A DNA stretch of 64,000 nt from Epiperipatus broadwayi (taxonomy: Eukaryota > Onychophora > Udeonychophora > Euonychophora > Peripatidae). The position numbers and the translations under genes were made by a program. The stretch lies in contig JAQFVV010000252.1 in the NCBI GenBank assembly GCA_028023455.1, positions 1,145,349-1,209,348 on the forward strand, written 5' to 3'. Positions 50,870-62,596 of this stretch are shown piece by piece (the first letter of the stretch is position 1; each line of letters starts with the position of its first letter). The notes under the pieces are model-generated. The model worked only from the letters and a program-made list of their open reading frames with translations, had not been told where the DNA came from and made no database searches.

Positions 50870-52480
50870 TTAAAGCTTACACATTTATAATATCTTAGAT
50901 GATAATGAAATTTTTCAAGAATCACATCAACATCCAATTTCCATGCATTAGAAAAAGAAAGCAGTTTCCATCTATGACGCAAGATAATTGTTAAGGAAAT
51001 CAAATGGCCTTTTTTCAAGATTCATTGAGTATTCATTCTAATATCTGGATAAATTTTTAGTATTAGTAAGTTTGCAATATTACAATTAAATGACCAATTA
51101 ATACATATAATTTTAGAAAACTCCCAGAACTGTCTATATTTAAATTAAATGATTCACCATATTATCAATTGTGAAGCAGATGAAAATGAAGACCAACTAT
51201 TTTTCAAGAATAGATATTTGATTATTATTAGCTAGAGATCAAAACATGGGATAGGGAATACTATAAATTCTTACCATCTACCACTGGCTAGACGGAATAG
51301 TATTTCTCTACTGTTTTTTGCAGAGCAGTCTTTCCACCACAGTGAGATTTTGAAAAGTTGGTTCTACCATTTCTTATATATATATATATATTGTTCCGGG
51401 CACTCTATAAGTGACCACGCACAAGGTGGCTGTAGTTGAAGCTACAGCTCAGTTATAGATATATTTACAATTAATAATTTACGTAGCTATGATATAAACA
51501 GTATAAAATGGATGAAGTTGTCTATGTATATAGTTCTTACCCAAACACACTCAAGAATATTAAATCCCAAATTGTATATACATACATTTTTTGCTTTTTA
51601 TTTTATTTTAATAAATGTAAACGTACTACATTTATAATTTTATATCAGTTTTTTATTTATTTTATAAAAAGTTTGTTTACGTGTTGGAACATGTTAGTAA
51701 TTTAAAAAAAAAAAACGTATTATAAAGGAAATGAAAATATATAAAATAATTAAAAAGTAATTGTAAATGTTCCAACGCGCATTGTATTTTATTTTTAAAT
51801 TATAAAGATTTTCTACAAATGCATTAAGAAGCTTCAGGTGGCCATTGTTTCGCCAAATATAAAAGCGCACTAATGTATTTTGGCCATCCTGCTTTGTATT
51901 CTTATTTTTACAAACAAGAATTGTTTTTTTTTTAAAAAAAAAAAATACAAACAAGAGTTGGAAGAATTCGGACACCAATGTAGATATAGAAAGATCTTGT
52001 TTATTTGTTGTATAGCTATGTTTAATTTTAATCTGTAGTAAAATAATTTTTTTCTTTGTATTTAAATTTGAAGCTGATGTTTATTAGTATAGTGGTCTGA
52101 GTTGCCCAGATAAAATTAAATAAAAAAATATATATATAATTAATTAAAGATAACATTCTTTAAAAGAAAGTATGTGAATTATTTTTAAATCAATTAGCCA
52201 CCAAGATAAAAGCTGGGGCAATTATTCGAAGGGGGAGATTACCAAATTGACTAATGGAGGTGCTATATATACTGTTCATCAGGTGCTAGATAGTGATAAT
52301 TATTATCCATCTTGAAGACATATTATTCCCAGTTCTCTGAGATATATTTTTCCATTCTTCAGAGATAGAATCAGAGAGATTCTCAAAGCAATCTAAGCTA
52401 TTTAGAATATATCTTGCATGATCATTGCAGCCGACTAGCCTTATATTTTAGTCACTGCAAATATTTCAGGACTCCAAATT
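50870..52480. other. AT-rich spacer with unclassified patches
   Basis: A GC-richer patch at 51395-51445 (TTCCGGGCACTCTATAAGTG) and a short inverted pair (GTGTTGGAACAT at 51680, ATGTTCCAACGCG at 51766) hint at further decayed elements. No gene seen. Confidence 0.4.
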
Positions 52481-52509
52481 AATGCAGAAGTTACTTACAC
52501 AGAATACCA

Positions 52510-52985
52510 TTGCTATGGAGTACTGACCTAATAATTAAATGGTGATAACTACAGTCAGTACAGAAGAGTTTGAGGTTGCTAAAATCTTGCAGTGTTAATG
52601 AGCTCCTGTCACTTCCAGTTATATGCTGTGCTTGCCTCATATCCAGGCTGCAATTTAGAAGAAGACATGAACTGTTGAGAAAGAGCATAGAGCCAAGACT
52701 CTACTGAATTCATTTCTAATAAAGTAAATAGCAGGGTTCATCTGATTGCCACAGCATTAACAATCCCAAGATGAAGACCCTTTCTACATCAACCAGCAAG
52801 ATAATTATGAGGTAGAAGCCCACTTCAGTGCACCTGTCCAGCTCCATTCAAGCCATTGAAATGTAGGCACCCAGATCCCACAGATATTGATGATGAAGAT
52901 CACCAGACCCATGTAGTGAAAAGAAAGAAGTTCTTGCCATCCTGGTAAACAGATGTGTATAGCACATTCAGAGACCCCAAGTCTG
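52510..52985 (-). pseudogene. Class A GPCR-like fragment (TM6-TM7-tail), frameshifted
   Basis: The minus strand reads, in changing frames, FHYMGLVIFIINICGIWVP (a TM6-like helix with a C-x2-W-x-P variant), then VGFYLIIILLVDVERVFILG (TM7 start). Next come NQMNPAIYFIRNEFSRVL (the NPxxY signature of TM7 and the start of helix 8) and a tail with ITGSDRSSLTLQDFS. At least two frame changes separate these pieces and no intron signals explain them. It is therefore probably a retrocopy or decayed gene fragment. The receptor subfamily is not clear. It is G+C-richer than its flanks. Confidence 0.5.
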
Positions 52986-52989
52986 GATG

Positions 52990-53930
52990 AAGTCTCAAGA
53001 CACTGGATTTTTTAAACTTATATGTTTATATTATATAACATGTTTAAAACCTAATTATGGCAGAGATCTAATTTATATTTCAGTAGTGCATGTATGTTAA
53101 GTCATTTATCTGTTAAGTACAGGATTCTTTAAGTTAGTCATTCTTCCACATTTATTTTAAAATGTACGTAAATTATAAGACGAGTATGTGCGTTTTACAT
53201 CCTATCATATTTATGTTCAAACTAGTCAAATGCATATAAATTAAGCCAAGATAAAGCACATAAAATGATGGTTTTACTTTGTTTTTTCATGTGTTTAAGT
53301 GTATGTTAATACATGATTTTAAAATACTATTAAACTGTGGAATGAATGCAGAAATGAGCATACATGTATGACTGAATATTTAATGATATATTGCTTTTCT
53401 ATATTGCCTAATAGAACTCAGACTACTTCATCCAAACATTTTAATAAATTAAATAATGTCTTATTTTCTTTTATTTGTGCAACTGGTGGTAGATTAATGG
53501 GGTTTAAGAAATATTAATTGATATGTGTAATAAATGTTTTATAACTTATTTTATTGTTGAGTGTTATATTTATTTTCTTTCATTTCCTAATATTTATTAT
53601 ATTTCAGAGAGCGGCTTTAAAATTTCTTTTTATATAACCTGACATAAAAGAGAGCTGAGCATAGCATAATGGGATACAATTTTATCAGGCCTTAAAAAGT
53701 TGGTATATGTTATGTACTGGGTTGGGGGTTGTATATCCTTCCAGTCGGGGATTTTCTTTTTCTGGGAGTGGTGCATAAAAATGTGAATTATTCACAGTCT
53801 TTCAAAGGTATACAGCGATTAATCTTTTGATGTCTGTTGATATGGTAATGGAATAATCAACCATGGTTCAATATATTGGCTAAATAAAAATGTATTAATA
53901 TAAAGTAACTTATAGAATTCATATTTTTAT
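52990..53930. other. AT-rich spacer
   Basis: Patch 53700-53790 (ACTGGGTTGGGGGTTG, CCAGTCGGGGATTTTC) is G-rich and unexplained. No gene seen. Confidence 0.4.
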
Positions 53931-54059
53931 TAAAATTATTATTAGACCTCACCCTGAGGTGGTACAATCACTTCATGCTTGATATGTATGCCAAAAGTTA
54001 GAACACGGTAGAGGTTCACCTAGTACATATATTGGAATGGGCATACATGCTGTTACATT

Positions 54060-57000
54060 ATTATAATAAGTAAAATTACAAATTGAAAATAAAAAGTTCA
54101 CAAATAAAAACTTTTTTTAACTTTTTAAAAAATTACAAGTCATCTAAACTCATATATATATAAAATCACACAGATGGAAAAATTATTAAAAGAAAACTAT
54201 TAAAAAAATAAAAAGTTTAAAAACTAAATTTTAAGAAAAAAAAACTTAAAGATATAAAGATAAATATATATATATATATCTTTAAGAATGTACAATAATT
54301 TAATTAATGCCATTGTGTAAAATGGAAATGATTATTTTCAATTAGTTAAAGTAAACTAGCCCTTGGGCATTTTAAAATTTATAATTAAAGGTCAGATATG
54401 AGAGAAAAACAATAGGAACAGAATAGCCAATAAAAGAAATCCCTCAGGAAATGGACCTCAGTGAAAGAATAATAATCATCATGATGTCATGTTGAGTTAA
54501 TATGCAAATTTGATATAAAAAGAAAAAAATGGAAATAAATTATTGTGTATGCTATATGTAATAAGTCCAGAGAGTTGAAGGAGAAGAGATTGAAAAAATG
54601 CATTTTCAATCCCTTCAGTTTTTCTAAAAGAAAAAATGAAATATCGTTTTCCTAGATTGTGGACCCCAGGACATCAGGGTCCTGCAATAAAAGCCTGCAA
54701 AGAACTATACCAGCTGCAGCAAAGGGCATCATGGAAATTAACACTGGATCCAAATTACAAGCAAGTAGAAAGTATGGACTTTTTCTTTTTAAAACCATAA
54801 GAACTTTATAAACTCTAATGAACTTTAACCATATATTAATAATTATTTTTATTGAATGTATTTTTTTAAAATCATTTCCATTAATTTGTGTTTTCTGTTC
54901 TTTTAAGTGTTTTTGTTTTTGTTTTTTCACATTAAGCTAAAACTTTTAATTAAATCATGTTAAATTTAAGTCGGGCATGAATGGCTGCATACATTCGTAA
55001 AGTTATATTAATTTAAGAGAGGGTAAATCTTAGATTATTTGTTTCACAGTTAAATTGGGTCAATGTATTGGATGTATTGGTGTAATTAGTAAATGTAGCA
55101 TGAAGATCCACTATGTGCAGGATCACATTATATGCCGCACTTGGGCAAAATAAGTTCCATTTCTTACTGACCATCAGAAGCAGATGGTATTCCCTGCTCC
55201 TTGGATCACCCTTTTAGCCTATGGAATGGGATAGTAAGATGGCAAAAGGAACTGCAATACCTTCCTATGGAGTTTTCTTTTTTTATTGTTCTCCTCACCA
55301 GACAGGCATAGCATTCCTGTACTGGGTGAGACATTTCTTCTCAATAACTGTGTTGTTCAGATGTATATTTCTGACAGTACGGTATTGTGCTGTCATATTC
55401 ATGCTGCATTGAATACATCGATATATCTGATAGATTGGCATTAGTTTGATTGCGAACTTTTGGCCTAGGGTTAAATAAGGGATATAGAATATTTTCTTTT
55501 TCGAGTGCAATCTATGTAGTCTATCCATACTCGACACTCAAATAAAATATTAATAAATTCATCTGTGTGAACTTCTAAAATGAAAAGTTAAAATGTAAAT
55601 TAAATTCTAAAGTAAAAGTTAGACTAAAATAATAATTCTAAATTTAATATATGTGCAAAATAAATGTTTCTGTGCATTGTTAATCTACCAGTGGCTTATT
55701 CTGATTTTTTATCGTCTTTTCTTGAATTAAAGTATACATTATCTCTGCTTCTCCATGAGCTAGTGACTGGGGCTAACGGTCTATAATAAAATAAAATTGG
55801 ATCTTAACTTAAGTATCTGCCTACTATATAAATTTTCCAGGTTCAGATGGCGTGGTGGCACCCTGTGTGGCAGATATGGTAAGACTCTGATTCATATTTT
55901 TCTCCAACTGTTATAATATATATTGTAATGATATATAAATATGCCATTACATTAGTTCAAAATAAAAACTTTAAGTTCGCAAATAAAAATAAATTTAAAC
56001 AAAACTAAAAGTTAAACGTGTATACGTATATATTCGCACAGATGCAAAACTTTAAAAATTTTTTTTTTTAATAAATAAAAGTATTTGAACATACTTTGTT
56101 ATAAAAAAGTACAAGATTTAAAGATTTATATATTTTGTAAATGGAAATGATTGTTTATGAATTATCAAAACCCAAACTAGCCCTTAGGGCTCTTATATAC
56201 TGTAATTAAAAAGTCAGAGGATAAGATAGATAAGAGAATAAAAAGAATTAGCTTTTCCAATATAGAAGCAGCAAATAAAGGCCTGGACCATAACAAAAAA
56301 ATGGAAGTGACATTTTTGTTCATGGAATCCATAGGAGGATTATAAAAAGAGAAATATTGAGTTTCCTGACAGTTCCAACTTGATTTTGTGAGAAGAACGA
56401 TAAGATGCACTTGTCATTCTCTCTCACTTATTTTAAAAATGAAATGACTGTGATACCAGAATGGAAACAGCTAAGGCTACCTCCAGAATATCAGATTGAT
56501 CTTCCATGAAAGTCTTCGTGGGAATATACCAGGAACTGGGAGCTCTTCTACTGTAAGGTGTAAACGGAAAAATTTTACTACAAATAATTAAGAACATTAA
56601 AGATTTAACAAGCTAAACATTTTTTTAATGAACTTTAATCTGACTTTCCAAATTAATAATTAATGTTTAAATTTTATATAGTTAAGTTGGCTAAAATCAT
56701 TTCCATTTTTTTTAAATTTCTATTAATATTTATTTGTACAAATTGTTTAAATGCATGAAATTTAAGTTGGGTATGGATGTTGCATGGATTCGTTAGCGGT
56801 TAATTATGTTGTGGTTTTCATATTCGATTGGAATATATAAGTCATCAATGTCAATGCAGCATCTTATGATGAATGCCATTGGGTTTCTTGTATTCCCTCT
56901 ACAATTGACGTTATCGATGACTTTGTATTTTGATCGGTTATGTTTATTTTGAAATGTTTTTGACCGTGGAATCTATGCAGCCAATCTATACTCAACATTA

Positions 57001-58130
57001 TAGAACAAATTTTATAAAATTCATCTGTGTGAACATATATAAATGTTAAATTTAAGTTGGGCATGAATGGCTATATAGATTTGTAAAGTTATATATAGTT
57101 TAAGGGAGGGTAATCTTAGGTTATTTGTTTCGTAGCTAAATTGGGTCAATGGATTGGATGTATTGATGTAATTAGTAAATGTAGCATGAGATCCGCTACA
57201 GGAAGGATTGCAGATATATGCCACACACACCCTGTTTACCTAATGGAATTGGATAGTAAGATGGAAGACGCCATCCATTCCTATGGAGTTTTTTGTTTAT
57301 TGTTTTTCTTGCCAGCAAATGTAGCATTCCTGTCTGGTTGAGAGACAATGTCTTCTCTAACTCTACTTACTGTTCAGATGTACATTCCTGACAGTATAAT
57401 ATTTTGTGCTGTTGTATTCATGCTGCATTGAATACATCAATGCATCAGATGGATTGATGCCAGTTTGATTGTGAACTTTTGGCCTAAGGTTAAATAAGGG
57501 ATAGAATATTTACATTCCTGACAGTATAGTATTTTATGCTGTTGTATTCATGCTGCATTGAATACATCAATGTATCAGATGGATTGATGCCGGTTTGATT
57601 GTGAACTTTTGGCCTAAGGTTAAATAAGGGATAGAATATTTTCTTTTCAAATGCAGATCTATGTAGTCTATTCATACTCGATGATCTCTATAAAAGAAAT
57701 ATTAAATTTATTTATACTCGACAATCTTAAAATAAATATAAATTTCATCTGTGTAGATGATTTAAAATTTTAAAATAATAAGTTAAATTAAAAAAATGTT
57801 AAAATCTAAAATAATAAATATTATTCCTCAAAATTTAAAATGATTCAAAATTTATATGTGCGTAAATAAATGTTTGTGTGTTAATTACTGGCAGTGGCTT
57901 TTATTTTTTTATATACATTTAAGATACAAATTAATCAAGTTATTTATTATCTCTGCATCTCCATGAGCCAGTGACATTGGGCTAAGGGTCTAAATATAAA
58001 ATAAAGTGGGATCTTAACAGCATGTATCTGCCTACTTTATACATTTTCTAGGTTCAAATGCCTATATGGCGCCCTTGTAGTGCAGATTACGATAATATTA
58101 GATCTTCACTTTCATTTGGATCGTTATAAT
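54060..58130. repeat. Tandem duplication, unit about 2 kb
   Basis: Unit 1 about 54060-55920 and unit 2 about 55960-58130 share colinear landmarks. These are ACTAGCCCTTGGGCA/ACTAGCCCTTAGGGC (54355, 56173), GGGCATGAATGGCT (54972, 57059), GTAATTAGTAAATGTAGCAT (55082, 57169), CATGCTGCATTGAATACATC (55399, 57418) and CTCCATGAGC(T/C)AGTGAC (55751, 57958). The offset grows from about 1.8 to 2.2 kb through insertions in unit 2. A related partial block lies at 56760-57050. The unit's nature is unknown; it has no coding frame above background. Confidence 0.75.
57381..57640. repeat. 130-bp tandem duplication
   Basis: Units 57381-57510 and 57511-57640 differ at four positions by my count, all transitions. 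It occurs only in unit 2 of the larger duplication and is therefore younger. Confidence 0.9.
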
Positions 58131-58630
58131 ATATATATATTATATATATATATATATATTGTGACACTGAGTGGGTACAAGGAGTTGAGATACTTTGTAT
58201 CTGTAGTGAATAGTTGCATTTTGATAATAAAAAAAAAAGAAATAGCCCCTAATTTTTTTTTAATTTTTTTTCTATTAAGTGTCTCAAACCTTATATGTGA
58301 GTCACTTATGGATTTTGATTAGCAGTGTTACAAGCATTTATTATTATTCTCATATTTAATGCAAGAAAGAGGGGTTAGTTATTATAGGAATTAGTATATT
58401 TTGTTAGGAGGATGCAAAGTTATTTTATGTTAGTGTCTAATATTTGTTTGAATGGTTTCCTCATTTATTGTTCAGTGACACCCATCCATGTTCAGATATT
58501 GATTAGTAAAACATGTTTAACCTATAGCTAGATTAGTTGTATTTAGTCAAGATAGTTTAATATTTATATTACAGTGTTTGTACATGAGTGTATATCTGTA
58601 GTATGTTTCATTTCATTCTCATGTTTTAAT

Positions 58631-58780
58631 AAAACTAAGCAATAGTACATTTACAATAAAAACATTTAAATCACAATAATTGTCTTTAATAATTTAACAA
58701 ATATAAAAACTAAGCAATAGTACATTTACAATAAAAACATTTAAATCACAATAATTGTCTTTAATAATTTAACAAATATA
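58631..58780. repeat. Perfect 75-bp tandem duplication
   Basis: Units 58631-58705 and 58706-58780 are identical by my reading, starting AAAACTAAGCAATAGTACAT. A (TA)n run follows directly. Confidence 0.95.
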
Positions 58781-60971
58781 TATATATATATTTCAATGAT
58801 TAATGGATATTTGGATCAGTGAATTATTTTACAAGTTAAATAAATTATTAATCATTTTGTTTAACAGTTAATTAATATTCATTTATTTCAGGTTTGTAAA
58901 GGTTATTTTTATTATTATTATTCTTGTCTTAATTTAATTGTAAAAGTCAGAATGATTTTTTTTTAAAGAAAAGATTTCTTGCATATGTAATGAGCTTAAG
59001 TGCAAAAGGTGGAGTTAACCTTTTTTGAGTGCAGATGACCTTTTGATGGGGGGAGGGAGAGATATCTATTTAACAAATAGTATTCATTAAAAATTGCTCA
59101 TTATTGATGTAATTGCAGCTAGTATATGATTCTTTTCTGCTGTAACAAATAGATATTTCTTCCAGACATCAAATTAATTTTTAAAAAGCTTTAAAGTAAA
59201 CTTCAAGAAGAGTCTTCAATTAGCATGTTGGGCTAAAAATATAAGAAGGTACATCGGTTTTCATTTCTTTGCCTCATTTAAATGTTTGAATTAATCATAT
59301 TTTGCTTATTACTATTTTTAAAATGTATATCTATAATATTAAGCTTGCATTACTTTATTTATTTATCATTAAGAAGGAAGATAGAATGCATGAACTTTAT
59401 AATCATATCTTATAATATCTTTTGGAAATGTGTGCAGAACATTTTTACAGAATTTATTTTAATTTTTCTTTATATCTTATATCTTAATTTTACAAAAGTT
59501 AAGTTAAAGTTAAAGGATATGTATTTTGATATATTATGCCATGCTTAAATTTATTATGGAAAAATGACTATTTATTTATTGAGAATTCTTAAAATAATAT
59601 GTGCTTTTATGAAAGAAATAAAATGTGAATTGCCCCAAATAACTAAAGGATAATACTTATTAAATATGTACTTAAATTGAATGGAAGGACAGGAATGCAG
59701 TATATTTCTGTTCTCTTTGATATGGATGCATTATAAAATAAATTATTATTAATTGTGGAATTACCAACGTATTATGATATATTAATTTGCAATGTTTAAA
59801 AATGACTATATGTATACTAGCTTATAAATGTCGGAAAAACAAATGCTATTTAAGAAATTTATTAAGAACAATTGCTTATTTAATTTAAAAACTACTATGG
59901 AGTGAATTTCCATCATGATAAAGATTGATTACTTATGTGTGATGTAATAAGCTCAAGTAGTTACACTATGAACATTGGAGATATTAGATCAGATTTAAGT
60001 TATGATTATTTCTTTTTGTTATCCCACAGAAATTCATTTTATATTTTGTATTCTTAATAAACATGAATTCAGTTTGAAATCAACTCCTGTATTGTTTAAT
60101 GAACTCAGAAAAAAGATTTTGCAAGTGAATTTTTTTTATTTTAAATCAAAGAACAAAAATGACTTTTGTTTTCTTTATTTTTTTTTTATATATTACTTGT
60201 CATCATCGCTGTATATAATAGATAGATAGACATATTTATTGTTATGTTTTGTTTATAATTTTGTGCTATTATGAACTTCTAGATCATTTTGGGACGTGTA
60301 TTCACAAATTGTGGATATGCTAGTACAAATTGATTTTATTCAAATATGTTTTATGTTTCTTTTAAAAAGGTAAAGGAAAGAAATGTATTTCTTTTTTTTC
60401 TTTTATTATATTGTTAAAGAGAGGTGTATATTATTTTGTATATTTTCTTATCTCAAAGTGAGAGTTCTGGCTTCTAAATCAACAAATATACAATAGAAAT
60501 AGTCGGATAGAGATGGTAAAGAAATATTGTTCGTAATATTTATCATTATTAAATTTTAAAAATAGCTTAAAGTTTATTCGGAATTAAAAGTTATATTTTA
60601 ATGTATTAATTAGTTACCATGTTGCTTGCATAGTATATAACTTAGAATTATTTTTTTTGTATTCTTATTTGCGCATGTGTGTGTGTTTTGCGCAACTATT
60701 ACATTTGCTTAATAGAGATATCAATTTATAGATATTTTATGTATAAATTTTAGATGTTGTCATATTCTAGAGAACTGAAGGGATTTGTAGGTTATCTGTA
60801 TGTATTTATCTGCCAGTGTATATGTAATGTTAGATATGTAGAAGAGCTTTTGGGAATGGAAATTACTCTGAATGTGTTCTATGTTTGTAGGGATAAGAGA
60901 TTTTGCCTATATAGTATATTTTAATAATTTTTCCATGAGTAAAGCCTATTTTATATCGTATGCGCATTATG

Positions 60972-61255
60972 AAATGATAGTTTTGAAGTTGAATGATGTT
61001 TTCTTATGGTCCTGGTGAATGAGGAAAAGTCCCACACCAATAGTATATTTCAGAATTAGATGAGTTATTGTTGAAATATGAAATGATATTTAGAAAGTTG
61101 AGTGAGGTTTTTCTTATAGTCCTGGTGTTGAGGAAAAGTCCCACACTAATGGTATATTTCAGAATTAGATGAGTTATGTTTTCTTATGGTCTTGGTGATG
61201 AGGAAAAATACCACACCAATAGTATATTTCAGAATTAGAAGAGTTATTGTTGAAG
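60972..61255. repeat. Minisatellite, three copies of about 100 bp
   Basis: Shared words are TTTTCTTATGGTCCTGGTG, GAGGAAAAGTCCCACAC and AGTATATTTCAGAATTAGA, starting near 60972, 61078 and 61178. The third copy lacks the GAAATGATA...GTTGA leader, so its period is about 78. Confidence 0.85.
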
Positions 61256-62596
61256 TGTTAAGCAAAAAGTTTATTTACTCCTCATGTGAATTTCCCTTGG
61301 AACATTTTGTTTGTATAATCATGAAAATATAGCTCTGTGTTATTTAGTATGTGGCCAGATAAATCGTTAAATTAAATTCTTGATATAATATTAGTGTCTT
61401 ATTTTGTTGGTTGATTTACGACATTGTCTGAAATGAAGTAATTGTTTAATATTTCCTCAATGAATTGATGGTGTGTAGAAAATATTGTTTTCTATTATTG
61501 TTACTTAAGATGTGACACACATGCGTAATATAAACAATATCGCAAATATAAAAGTATAGAGTTATTGAAATTAAAACAGGAAATAAACGCTTTAAAACAC
61601 GTTATATTCATGTAACAGAAAGTTATAAATCATCAAATCATTAGAATGAATATGATTGTATTGCTATGCATGAAAAGTGTATGTAATTAAAAATGATTAT
61701 TTAATTAGTTAGAGAAAGTTGCTTTGTTGATGGCCAAATATGTTAATTTGATTTTTTTATTATTATTAATCGATAGTAAATCCTCTCAAAATATTATTGT
61801 ACCAATAATATATATTATTTAATTAATGTTATGTTTAGATGAAACGCTTAAGTAAAGCAAGTATTCAAAGTCAGAATACTCAAGTTTTGTTTGTTAATTT
61901 GCTTTCAAAAAGATATGAATAATAAATAATGTAATATAAAAGGAATAATCCCAAACTGATGTCCAAAGATTTAATTGAGAATTAAATTATTAAGACAAGT
62001 AGTCTTATTGTAAAATAATTATGGTAAATTAAATTTTCAGTGTAATAAATGATTTGTTTATTTATTAAAAAACTGTGTCTTGAGTTATTCGTGTACTAAT
62101 TTCCACATCTCCACATTTCACACCTCTATTATAAAATAAATATATTGTTTTATAGCGATGATATTAAATATGCTGGTATCTGATAATATTGTTTCCTCAA
62201 TCCAAACATTATAAGAAACAGTGCCACTTGATAAACGTATAGGAAAGGTTGCCTAGTTAATGTATTGGTTAGATGATGATGTGATATTAAAATAAACCAT
62301 ATTTCCATCATCATCTAATTGCTGAACACAGGAAAACATTTAGTCAATTTATGTCATTACATTTTATTATAAGTTAGAATTATAAATTATGGGCCAATGT
62401 AGTTTCTTTAATTCAACTGTGTTTTTTTTAAATTCCCTGAGATTTTATTGCATATTCCTTGATCGGCATTAAGGTAGCTGTTTAGATGATGATATGCCAA
62501 GTCATAGAATTGTTTAGTGATATAATTATATCAAGCTGATGTATGTTATACTTGGATGATGGAAGAAATTAAGTTGAAAGGATATTTTAAAGATTA

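Larger units (their letters stand above)
58131..62590. other. AT-rich region, no gene seen
   Basis: Open frames at 58080, 59282 and 60002 are AT-driven, hydrophobic or low-complexity, without motifs. Apart from (TA)n at 58128-58160 and two tandem repeats listed separately, nothing was recognised. A GC-richer patch near 62080-62130 (CACATCTCCACATTTCACAC) is unexplained. Confidence 0.4.

Noticed and set aside
54652-54930. 92-aa minus-strand open frame with a hydrophobic C-terminal part
   Set aside because: It is lysine/isoleucine-rich by base composition, is not preserved in the sister duplication unit, and has no motif.
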